Below, piece by piece: positions 1-6,352 of a DNA stretch of 18,734 nucleotides (the stretch's first letter is position 1; every line of letters begins with the position of its first letter). The position numbers and the translations under genes are program-made. The stretch is from contig CAZUXM010000053.1 of assembly GCA_964624635.1 (NCBI GenBank), positions 1-18,734 on the forward strand, written 5' to 3'. The notes beneath the pieces were generated by a model. The model saw only the letters and a list, made by a program, of their open reading frames with translations. It searched no databases and was not told the origin of the DNA. This DNA is from JANWKQ01 sp964624635 (lineage in GTDB: Bacteria; Bacteroidota; Bacteroidia; CAIKAF01).

Positions 1-666
1 AAGCTCATTCATAAATCCTGTATAAAACTCATTAAAGTAAGCCATGTATTGTGGATGCTGATACAAAACGGGCTTACCTTTTAAATAGGTATTATACATG
101 GTTCGTCGGCTTTTGTAATTAGCGTTCGACATCAATTCAGCAATTTTATATTCTTTGTATTGTATAAAATACGGGTCCTTGATATAATCGTATCTCATGT
201 TCAAAGTATCAATAAAGAACTTTAATTTTTGTTTTACTCTTCCATTTAAAAAATCTTCATAGTTGAAAATTGAAAAGTAGTTGATATGATAATCAAGGTT
301 GGATGCCTGATAAAGTATTAATGTAGTATCCGTTTCTGTTGGATAATATACATGGGTTCCTTCGTCATCAGGAATCTCCAGATTATATAAATGATCCGGT
401 TGTAACAATAATGAATGGCTTTCGGACCCTATATGTAACATGTATTCACCTGTTTTACCTTCAGGCAGGGTAAGATCAAACTTTCCTGTATTGTCAATGG
501 TTCCATTTACTTTAATTACTTCAGTATTGGTGATATAATCGTTGTATTGGGTAAGTATAATAGGGGTCCCTGCCAATAGTGGAGCATTTCCTATAATTCG
601 AATTGATTGAGCATGGATTAGTATTCCTGGAAGTAATCCAATCAATAAAATCTTTAGTTTATACAT
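1..666 (-). CDS. Secreted protein of unknown function (C-terminus beyond window)
   Basis: An open frame starts at the ATG at 666-664 and stays open for 222 codons to the left edge, so the C-terminus lies outside the window. Residues 1-19 (MYKLKILLIGLLPGILIHA) form a signal peptide ending before Gln-20. Residues 20-100 look like a small beta-rich domain (IRIIGNAPLLAGTPIILTQY, then a KVNGTIDNTGKFDLTLPEG stretch). This pattern resembles the DUF4369-like N-terminal domains that precede thioredoxin-fold or other envelope domains in Bacteroidota. The rest is rich in Tyr, Asn and Lys and has no motif I recognise. It lies 48 bases downstream of coaD on the same strand and could be co-transcribed, although only a weak promoter-like TAGGTTTA is visible in the gap. 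A periplasmic or outer-membrane role is inferred from the signal peptide only. Confidence 0.75.
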   Translation of the reverse strand, partial: MYKLKILLIGLLPGILIHAQSIRIIGNAPLLAGTPIILTQYNDYITNTEVIKVNGTIDNTGKFDLTLPEGKTGEYMLHIGSESHSLLLQPDHLYNLEIPDDEGTHVYYPTETDTTLILYQASNLDYHINYFSIFNYEDFLNGRVKQKLKFFIDTLNMRYDYIKDPYFIQYKEYKIAELMSNANYKSRRTMYNTYLKGKPVLYQHPQYMAYFNEFYTGFMNEL

Positions 667-714
667 GGTGAATGGTAAAAGGGTAATTAATTAACGTAAA
701 CCTATATAAAACTA

Positions 715-1176
715 TTATTCAAGAATAATGCCGAAAGGGATAAACTGACTCACATCTCCGCCATGCTTGTGAATATCTCTAACAATGGAAGAGTTAATAG
801 CAGATAAACCTGGACTACTTACAATAAATATGGTTTCTATATCGGGGCTCAAGGCGTTGTTGGCTTGAGCAATGTTTCTTTCAAACTCAAAATCAGTAGA
901 TGAACGAAGCCCTCTTAGGATAAAATTAGCCCCTTTTTGTTTGCAATAATTAACAGTTAATGTATCGTAGGTATCAACGGTTACTTGTTTGTAGGAGGAG
1001 AAGGTTTGAGTAAGCCATTGTAGTCTTTTTTCAATGGGGAAATAGGTTTGTTTTTTTGAGTTATGACCTACTGCAATAATAATCTCATCAAACAATGGAA
1101 GTGATCGTTGAACTAAAGCTTCATGTCCCTTAGTTACAGGATCAAATGTCCCCGGATATACCGCTATTCTTTTCAT
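715..1176 (-). CDS. coaD: Phosphopantetheine adenylyltransferase
   Basis: Catalyses transfer of AMP from ATP to 4'-phosphopantetheine, giving dephospho-CoA, the penultimate step of CoA synthesis in the cytosol. The 153-residue product is a nucleotidyltransferase of normal family length (about 160). It carries the N-terminal GTFDPVTKGH signature (residues 9-18; Thr-10 and His-18 are the phosphate- and ATP-binding positions). It also has the RGLRSSTDFEFE block typical of CoaD, and near the C-terminus INSSIVRDI, the counterpart of the ISSTxxR nucleotide-binding motif. The start ATG is unambiguous because the protein begins MKRIAVYPGTFDP, as in homologues. It begins 9 bases after the rsmD stop codon on the same strand, the common rsmD-coaD pairing, so it is probably read from the rsmD promoter. 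Confidence 0.97.
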   Translation of the reverse strand: MKRIAVYPGTFDPVTKGHEALVQRSLPLFDEIIIAVGHNSKKQTYFPIEKRLQWLTQTFSSYKQVTVDTYDTLTVNYCKQKGANFILRGLRSSTDFEFERNIAQANNALSPDIETIFIVSSPGLSAINSSIVRDIHKHGGDVSQFIPFGIILE

Positions 1177-1185
1177 TGATTTAAA

Positions 1186-1719
1186 TTAAAACTGAAAGAT
1201 ACTAAAGTTTACATTGCCATAGTTACGAACTTCATCAAAATATGGTGTTTCTTCAAGGGACACTTCTTTTCCGTGTTCCAATATGAATATACCTCCAGGC
1301 TTTACCAGTTCATGTTTGATAATTATTTCCGGCAAGGATTTTAGTTGATACAATGCATATGGAGGGTCGGCAAATATGATATCAGATGTATATTTTGATT
1401 GTTCAAGGAACTTAAAAACATCTTCTTTAATAGCCCTCATTCCTTGAATTTTAAAATTTTGAATAGTTTGATGAACAAACTGAATACAGTTTCGATTATT
1501 ATCAACAGCTATAATGTCTTTACATCCTCTACTAGCCATTTCATAGCTTATTACGCCTGTTCCACAAAACAAGTCAATAAAATTGACGTCTTCAAAATCA
1601 ATTCGGCTTGAGAGTATATTGAACAATCCGGTTCGGGCAAAATCAGTAGTAGGACGTACCGGCAAATGGTTGGGAGCTTGAACAGTCCTACCTTTTAATG
1701 TTCCACTAATAATTCGCAT
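1186..1719 (-). CDS. rsmD: 16S rRNA (guanine(966)-N(2))-methyltransferase
   Basis: SAM-dependent methyltransferase that modifies G966 of 16S rRNA during 30S assembly. I place the start at the ATG at 1719-1717, giving MRIISGTLKGR, which matches the family N-terminus (MRIIxGxxKGR). An in-frame ATG 30 bases upstream would add ten atypical residues and would lie upstream of a TATCTTTG promoter box (1731-1724), so it would not be transcribed from that promoter. The 177-residue product has RPTTDFARTGLFNIL, the SAM-binding motif FIDLFCGTGVISYEMASRG, and the catalytic DPPY motif (FADPPYALY) of N2-guanine methyltransferases. It is followed after 9 bases by coaD. The -7 box ends four bases before the ATG, so the transcript is probably leaderless. 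Confidence 0.95.
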   Translation of the reverse strand: MRIISGTLKGRTVQAPNHLPVRPTTDFARTGLFNILSSRIDFEDVNFIDLFCGTGVISYEMASRGCKDIIAVDNNRNCIQFVHQTIQNFKIQGMRAIKEDVFKFLEQSKYTSDIIFADPPYALYQLKSLPEIIIKHELVKPGGIFILEHGKEVSLEETPYFDEVRNYGNVNFSIFQF

Positions 1720-1723
1720 AATA

Positions 1724-1731
1724 CAAAGATA
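1724..1731 (-). promoter_or_regulatory. -7 promoter box for rsmD-coaD
   Basis: TATCTTTG on the minus strand is an exact match to the Bacteroidota -7 consensus TAnnTTTG. It ends 4 bases before the rsmD ATG at 1719, so the predicted transcription start falls at or next to the start codon. No clear TTTG -33 element is present at the usual 19-23 base spacing. Confidence 0.55.
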
Positions 1732-1785
1732 CCAAAAGCTAAATACCAATGATGAAGTATTAGAGATTTGAAATCAGAGAATTAT

Positions 1786-1793
1786 TACTTTTG
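1786..1793 (+). promoter_or_regulatory. -7 promoter box for the small membrane protein
   Basis: TACTTTTG matches TAnnTTTG exactly and ends 4 bases before the ATG at 1798. A TTTG at 1767-1770 could be the -33 element, but its spacing of 15 bases is short. It is divergent from the rsmD promoter, with only 54 bases between the two boxes. Confidence 0.5.
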
Positions 1794-1797
1794 CGAT

Positions 1798-1995
1798 ATG
1801 GAAATTATTACCAGAGGGCATATTTATTTTGCCATTATCTTTATCATCGTCTTTGCAATTATTCTGGTATTTGTTTATTGGAAAGACTTAAAAACCCACA
1901 AAAAGACCTATAAAAATTCATGGAAAATCATTTTATTGGTATTGGTTCTTTTTGTATTGTTTTTGTTCTTTAAAAACTGGTTAATACAGTTATAA
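1798..1995 (+). CDS. Small two-helix membrane protein of unknown function
   Basis: A 65-residue protein starting MEIITRGHIYFAI. The start at 1798 is chosen because it lies just after the TACTTTTG promoter box. An upstream TTG would overlap the candidate -33 element and the promoter. Two strongly hydrophobic segments (about residues 9-27 and 42-61) flank a basic loop (KDLKTHKKTYKN). By the positive-inside rule the loop is cytoplasmic and both ends face outward. Short proteins with this plan and a similar xITRGHIYFA start are, as I recall, conserved but uncharacterised in Bacteroidota. Its stop overlaps the convergent Nudix gene by six bases. No function can be assigned from the sequence. Confidence 0.72.
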   Translation: MEIITRGHIYFAIIFIIVFAIILVFVYWKDLKTHKKTYKNSWKIILLVLVLFVLFLFFKNWLIQL

Positions 1996-2622
1996 TTTTC
2001 TCCAGATTTGCTTGAGTTCACTTAATATACAGGCGGTAGCTCCCCAAACTCTTTCGTTGTCAATTTCAAAATAAGGGGCATTGATTTGAAAATTTAAATT
2101 GCCTCCAGCCATAAATTTTCCTTGTTTCACAATCTCATCATTCAATAAAACATTTACAGGAGCAGTAATTACTCTATCTACTTCTGAATCTATAGTAAAT
2201 AGGGGTGTTTCATCACAATAGCCAATATATGGATATACCAAAAAATTACTGGGTGGTATATATATTCTGCTTAATACACCAATAACTTTTATTTTTTCGG
2301 TTGAAATGCCAATTTCTTCGAAAGTTTCTCTAAGTGCAGTTGCTTCATAATTGATATCAGTTTCTTCAAATTTACCTCCGGGAAAACTCACCTGACCGCT
2401 ATGCACACCATCATAGTTGGGACGTTTAATCATGACCATATTCAATGAATCATTATCAGGGTATAGAATAATCATTACAGCACTGTTTCTTGGAGGAGAT
2501 AACAATGTTTGAATGAGTTCTTCCGTATCTCCACGTCCAGCAGGCGACATCATCTGATGAGCTGTTGAACCGGGTAAAGGTTCATTCAACAATTTTTCTA
2601 ACCTGTTGATGATAGAAATCAT
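1990..2622 (-). CDS. Nudix hydrolase, NudL/CoA-pyrophosphatase-like
   Basis: Probable Mg2+-dependent pyrophosphohydrolase acting on CoA-type nucleotides (CoA to 3',5'-ADP plus phosphopantetheine in characterised NudL-like enzymes). The Nudix box is clear: FPGGKFEETDINY followed by ALRETFEEIGI, the RExxEExG core. It is preceded by the VHSGQVSFPGG segment typical of the NudL (UPF0035) subgroup, and the IKRPNYDGVHSGQ part fits that subgroup's xxRxxxxxxHxGQ pattern. In the first half of the box Asp replaces the usual Glu, as I recall for NudL-like proteins. The start is set at the ATG at 2622 (MISIINRLEKLL, 210 residues). A TTG two codons earlier lies inside the TATATTTG promoter box. Converges with the small membrane protein gene. 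Substrate identity is inferred from subfamily motifs only. Confidence 0.87.
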   Translation of the reverse strand: MISIINRLEKLLNEPLPGSTAHQMMSPAGRGDTEELIQTLLSPPRNSAVMIILYPDNDSLNMVMIKRPNYDGVHSGQVSFPGGKFEETDINYEATALRETFEEIGISTEKIKVIGVLSRIYIPPSNFLVYPYIGYCDETPLFTIDSEVDRVITAPVNVLLNDEIVKQGKFMAGGNLNFQINAPYFEIDNERVWGATACILSELKQIWRKL

Positions 2623-2625
2623 GCG

Positions 2626-2633
2626 CAAATATA
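2626..2633 (-). promoter_or_regulatory. -7 promoter box for the Nudix gene
   Basis: TATATTTG on the minus strand, an exact TAnnTTTG match, ends only 3 bases before the ATG at 2622. This predicts a leaderless mRNA. The divergent phosphorylase promoter lies about 70 bases away. Confidence 0.5.
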
Positions 2634-2636
2634 GAG

Positions 2637-2678
2637 TTGATGTATGAATTTTATCAAATCATAATAAAAATACATCAA
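2637..2678. repeat. 9-bp inverted repeat in a divergent promoter region
   Basis: TTGATGTAT (2637-2645) and ATACATCAA (2670-2678) are perfect inverted 9-mers separated by 24 bases. They lie between the divergent Nudix and phosphorylase promoters. It could be a pair of regulator half-sites or chance in AT-rich DNA. Confidence 0.3.
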
Positions 2679-2703
2679 ACTACTTTTTCCTCAAATATTC
2701 ATG

Positions 2704-2711
2704 TATATTTG
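2704..2711 (+). promoter_or_regulatory. -7 promoter box for the nucleoside phosphorylase
   Basis: TATATTTG matches TAnnTTTG exactly and lies 18 bases upstream of the ATG at 2730, so this transcript should have a short leader, unlike the neighbouring genes. No strong TTTG -33 element is seen. Confidence 0.45.
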
Positions 2712-2729
2712 ATTTAACAACCTTAAGTC

Positions 2730-3613
2730 ATGGTTTTTAAGGACTCTGAACTAATTATAACACCACGAGGTTCGNNNNNNNNNNGGTATATCATCTGGAT
2801 CTTAAACCTGAAAATGTGGGGGATTACATTATACTTGTTGGTGATCCTGATAGAGTGAAAGAAGTTTCTAAACATTTTGATTCGCTGGATTACAAAACCC
2901 AAAACCGCGAATTTATTACTCATACCGGCAAATTAGGGAATAAAAAAATCAGCTGTGTTAGTACGGGAATAGGTACTGATAACATTGATATTGTCTTGAA
3001 TGAATTGGATGCCGCTGTAAACATCAATTTAACTACCAGAGAAGAAAATAAGGAGAAGAAAAAACTTAACCTCATCAGAATTGGCACTACGGGTTCATTG
3101 CAGCCTGATCTGGATGTGGATAGTTATGTAGCCTCAGCTTACGTAATTGGGTTAGATGGTTTACTCAACTATTATAAATACAATAAAAGTATAGAACAAA
3201 TGGACCTGATTGACCAATTTATTTGGCAAACAGGCTATCCGTACATTTTAGCAAAACCTTATGTTTTTAAAGCCAGCGAACCTCTTTTAAAAATGATGAA
3301 AGAGAAATGTTATGCAGGTATTACTATTACAGCTCCCGGGTTTTATGCTCCTCAAGGCAGGAAATTAAGGTATGAATTAATGAATCCGGAGTTGATTGAT
3401 AATTATACCAAATTTAGATACGGTACATTTAAAGCTACTAATCTTGAGATGGAAGCTTCAGCTTTATATGGTCTGGGTTCATTATTAGGACATAATGTTT
3501 GTACTGTTTGTGCTGTTGTTGCCAATAGGGTAAATAAAACATTTTCGAAAGACGGCCATGCTGCTGTGGATGGATTGATTAAATTTGTACTCGAAAGCAT
3601 TCAAAAAGTTTAA
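2730..3613 (+). CDS. Nucleoside phosphorylase, uridine-phosphorylase-like (interrupted by a gap)
   Basis: Phosphorolytic cleavage of a (probably pyrimidine) nucleoside to base plus ribose-1-phosphate in nucleoside salvage. The gene starts at the ATG at 2730 (MVFKDSELIITPRGS), runs into ten Ns at 2775-2784, and resumes in another frame with VYHLDLKPENVGDYIILVGD. The frame change is explained by a wrong gap length, not by a biological frameshift. PNP_UDP-family features follow: VGDPDRV, the phosphate-binding STGIGTDNIDIV, RIGTTGSLQPDLDVDS, and the ribose-binding NLEMEASALYGLG near the C-terminus, then CTVCAVVANR. A GTG at 2816 is not the real start because the N-terminal strand conserved in homologues lies upstream. 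Substrate preference is inferred from the subfamily. The stop codon runs directly into a repeat upstream of queE. Confidence 0.9.
2775..2784. other. Assembly gap of 10 Ns inside the phosphorylase gene
   Basis: The left flank ends GGT TCG (Gly-Ser) in frame. The right flank resumes as GTA TAT CAT CTG (Val-Tyr-His-Leu) in a different frame. Overlapping the two flanks by one G restores Gly-Ser-Val-Tyr-His-Leu, so the ten Ns are probably a placeholder and little or no sequence is missing. Confidence 0.9.
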
Positions 3614-3664
3614 AGTTTCAGATTTCAAGTTTAATGTTTAAACCTGAAACTTTAAACCTGAAAC
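3608..3664. repeat. Inverted and tandem 14-nt repeats between phosphorylase and queE
   Basis: GTTTAAAGTTTCAG (3608-3621) and its exact reverse complement (3644-3657) form a 14-bp inverted repeat with a 22-base loop. TTTAAACCTGAAAC also occurs twice in perfect tandem (3637-3650, 3651-3664). The phosphorylase stop codon TAA lies in the first arm. Such degenerate repeats are familiar in intergenic DNA of Bacteroidota. The hairpin could act as a terminator or processing site, but no T-tract follows it. An in-frame ATG inside the repeat (3634) is a false upstream start for queE. Confidence 0.75.
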
Positions 3665-3669
3665 CTTTT

Positions 3670-4308
3670 ATGAACATCACTTCTGCAGATAAATTCACAA
3701 ATTTAAAACCTGGGCTTCTTCCCCTTATGGAACATTTTTATACCATTCAGGGAGAGGGGTATAATTCAGGTAAAGCGGCCTATTTTTTACGATTGGCCGG
3801 TTGTGATGTGGGTTGTGTTTGGTGTGATGTGAAAGAAAGTTGGGATGCCTTAAAACATCCTCAGGTTTCATATAATCAAATGATCTCTTTTATAAAAGAA
3901 GTAAAAGCCCCCCATGTAGTTATCACTGGAGGGGAACCGTTAATGTATGATCTCACCGAATTTACAGAAGCTTTACAGCAGCAAGGTTTTAAAACCTGGA
4001 TTGAGACTTCGGGAGCTCATGAAATGAGTGGTAAATGGGATTGGGTATGTTTATCTCCTAAAAAATTTAAAATGCCGGTTGATTCGGTTTATCAATATGC
4101 TGATGAGCTTAAAATCATCGTTTATAATAAATCAGACTTTGAATGGGCTCAACTACAAGCCGCTAAAGTAACTAAGGCATGCAAATTGTATATACAGCCT
4201 GAGTGGAGCAAAGAAAAACAAATGATGCCCCTGATTATTGATTTTGTAAAACAAAACCCTGAATGGACCATTAGTTTACAAACACATAAATACCTTGACA
4301 TTCCTTAG
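3670..4308 (+). CDS. queE: 7-carboxy-7-deazaguanine synthase (radical SAM)
   Basis: Converts 6-carboxytetrahydropterin to 7-carboxy-7-deazaguanine, a step in preQ0/queuosine synthesis. The start is placed at 3670 (MNITSADKFTNLKPG, 212 residues) because the ATG at 3634 lies in an intergenic repeat and adds repeat-encoded residues. The FYTIQGEGYNSG segment (residues 23-34) binds substrate in this family. The [4Fe-4S] cluster ligands are Cys-45, Cys-49 and Cys-52 in GCDVGCVWCD, the CxxxCxxC spacing of radical SAM enzymes. The ITGGEPLMY block is the SAM-binding GGEP motif. The C-terminus SLQTHKYLDIP is typical of QueE. The next gene begins two bases after its stop, so queE and the PorE-like gene are probably one transcript. 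No other queuosine gene is in the window. Confidence 0.96.
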   Translation: MNITSADKFTNLKPGLLPLMEHFYTIQGEGYNSGKAAYFLRLAGCDVGCVWCDVKESWDALKHPQVSYNQMISFIKEVKAPHVVITGGEPLMYDLTEFTEALQQQGFKTWIETSGAHEMSGKWDWVCLSPKKFKMPVDSVYQYADELKIIVYNKSDFEWAQLQAAKVTKACKLYIQPEWSKEKQMMPLIIDFVKQNPEWTISLQTHKYLDIP

Positions 4309-4310
4309 TT

Positions 4311-6281
4311 ATGCGAAAAAATATTAGTTATATCATTACTTCTTTATTGATTTTTTTAGTTACAAGCTGCCAGGTAAGTTCACAAGGCAACTATAAAACC
4401 GGTAACAAAAAAGCCATTAAGTTGATGGATGCTGCTGTTGATTGTTATTATCAAAAGGATGATAAATGTGCTTTAAAAAACATTGAACTAGCTATTAAAG
4501 CGGAACCTAAATTCGGAGAAGCTTATTTATTAAAGGCCAGTATTTACATGGAACAAAAAAACTATGTAGAAACTGAAGCAGCATTATTAAAAGCAGTAGA
4601 AATTGATCCTAAAGAATTTGCTGATGGGTATGCCGCTTTAGGGGATATTTATCATGCTCAATTTATGTTTGGTAAAGCATATAAGGCGTATAAAGACTAT
4701 TTAGAAAAAGGAAAAATTAAAAAAGAGGAAACCCGTTTGGTGTATGAACGTAAAGCTTATGCCGATTATATAGCAGATTCATTAGTTAACAATCCGGTGC
4801 CATTTGAACCCAAAAACATGGGACCTGAGATCAATAGTAATTTAAGCGAATATCATCCATCCATCACGGCTGATGGTGAGTATATGATTTATACTGTTTT
4901 AAAAAAAGAAGGTAATCCCAACTGTTCAGGCACCCGACCTGATGATGGAGAAGAAGATTTTTTCTATTCAACCTTTAAACAAGACAAATGGGTTACCAGA
5001 GTGAATATGGGAGGTCCATTAAATACAGCTTGTAATGAAGGTGCAGCCAACCTAAGTCCTGATGGAATGTTTATATTTTTCTATTCTGCTCGTGATAGGT
5101 TTGATCCTAATAAAAGAGATCCGGTAAAAGATATTTATTATGCGAAAAAAGAAGGAAACAGATGGTCGGTGCCTGAGCCATTACCTTATCCCGTTAATAC
5201 AGGCTCATTTGAATCACAACCTTCTTTTAGCAGTGACGGAAAAACTCTTTATTTTACGAGTGATCGAGCCGGAGGTTTTGGGAGTAACGATATTTGGAAA
5301 ACAACCCGTAATAGCGATGGAACCTGGACAAACCCCGTTAACTTAGGTCCAACGATTAACACCATTGGCAACGAAATTTCTCCCTTCATACACCCTGATA
5401 ACCAAACCCTTTATTTTGCGTCTAACGGAAGATATGGAGTAGGTGGGCAGGATTTTTATTATAGCCGTATTAACGAAAATGGGGAATTTACTACACCCAA
5501 AAACATAGGATATCCCATCAATACACCTTATGATGAAAGAAGTTTGGTAATTAGTGCAGATGGATCCAAAGGGTATTTTGCCAGCAAAAATATTGATGGT
5601 GGAATGGGTGAATACGATTTGTACTCATTCGATTTGTATGCTGAAGCACGTCCGGTATATACCACCTATTTAAAAGGGCATATTTTTGATGATAAAACCA
5701 AACAACCTTTAAAAGCAAATTTTGAATTAATTGATGTTGAAACCGGCAAGGTGATTATCACTTCATTTTCTGATGAAAAAACAGGTGATTTTTTAGTTTC
5801 TATCCCAGAAAACAGACGATATGCATTAAATGTGAACAGAAATGATTATTTGTTCCACTCCGAATCATTTGATATGAAATTGAATGAGAATAGAGATCCA
5901 TTTTTAATTGATATTGGTCTTAAACAAATTGAGTTGAATACCATTATTGTTTTAAAAAATATCTTCTTTGATACAGATAAATTTGATTTAAAACAGGAGT
6001 CAACAGCTGAATTACAAAAATTGGTTGAGTTGATGGTAAAAAATCCAACATTAAAAATTGAGATATCAGGACATACGGATAATAAAGGAGCAAAATCATA
6101 CAATCAAACCTTGTCACAAAACAGAGCCAAGGCGGTATATGATTATTTAATTCAAAATGCAATATCTGCTAACAGACTTACCTATAAAGGGTATGGTGAT
6201 ACTCAACCCATTGCTGATAATAATACAGAAGAGGGAAGAGCTAAAAACCGCCGGACTGAATTTAAAGTTACCGGTAAATAA
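4311..6281 (+). CDS. PorE-like TPR/beta-propeller/OmpA lipoprotein
   Basis: Probable outer-membrane lipoprotein that binds peptidoglycan and may anchor the type IX secretion machinery. The 656-residue product has a lipoprotein signal ending in VTSC (lipid-modified Cys-20). It continues with TPR-like helices (about 30-125), a beta-propeller of PD40/WD40-like strands (about 165-440; repeated motifs such as FSSDGKTLYFTSDRAGGFG and ISADGSKGYFAS), a carboxypeptidase-regulatory-like beta-sandwich (about 455-535), and a C-terminal OmpA domain (about 545-655). The OmpA domain has the peptidoglycan-binding pattern SGHTDNKG, LSQNRAKAVYDYL and AKNRRTEFKV. Lipoprotein, TPR, WD40, CRD and OmpA in this order is the architecture described for PorE. 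Bacteroidota encode several paralogues of this type, so orthology to PorE is not certain. It is followed by a likely type IX substrate. Confidence 0.85.
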   Translation: MRKNISYIITSLLIFLVTSCQVSSQGNYKTGNKKAIKLMDAAVDCYYQKDDKCALKNIELAIKAEPKFGEAYLLKASIYMEQKNYVETEAALLKAVEIDPKEFADGYAALGDIYHAQFMFGKAYKAYKDYLEKGKIKKEETRLVYERKAYADYIADSLVNNPVPFEPKNMGPEINSNLSEYHPSITADGEYMIYTVLKKEGNPNCSGTRPDDGEEDFFYSTFKQDKWVTRVNMGGPLNTACNEGAANLSPDGMFIFFYSARDRFDPNKRDPVKDIYYAKKEGNRWSVPEPLPYPVNTGSFESQPSFSSDGKTLYFTSDRAGGFGSNDIWKTTRNSDGTWTNPVNLGPTINTIGNEISPFIHPDNQTLYFASNGRYGVGGQDFYYSRINENGEFTTPKNIGYPINTPYDERSLVISADGSKGYFASKNIDGGMGEYDLYSFDLYAEARPVYTTYLKGHIFDDKTKQPLKANFELIDVETGKVIITSFSDEKTGDFLVSIPENRRYALNVNRNDYLFHSESFDMKLNENRDPFLIDIGLKQIELNTIIVLKNIFFDTDKFDLKQESTAELQKLVELMVKNPTLKIEISGHTDNKGAKSYNQTLSQNRAKAVYDYLIQNAISANRLTYKGYGDTQPIADNNTEEGRAKNRRTEFKVTGK

Positions 6282-6314
6282 ATTTATTACAGTTTAATTG
6301 GAATTTAAGGTTAA

Positions 6315-6340
6315 TTGGATTACTTTTAAAGTATTATCCA
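6315..6340. repeat. Interrupted dyad between the PorE-like and SBBP-repeat genes
   Basis: TTGGATTACTTT (6315-6326) pairs with AAAGTA-TT-ATCCAA (6328-6340 region), giving a 12-bp dyad broken by a two-base bulge around a single central T. It starts 34 bases after the PorE-like stop and ends 13 bases before the next ATG. It could be an operator or a weak hairpin terminator. No T-tract is present. Confidence 0.3.
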
Positions 6341-6352
6341 AGTCGCGTTTCT

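Noticed and set aside
1720..1749. Ten-residue N-terminal extension of rsmD
   Set aside because: The extension lies across the TATCTTTG promoter box and does not resemble the family. MRIISG is the family start.
3634..3669. Twelve-residue N-terminal extension of queE
   Set aside because: The codons derive from the intergenic repeat. Family members start close to the second ATG.
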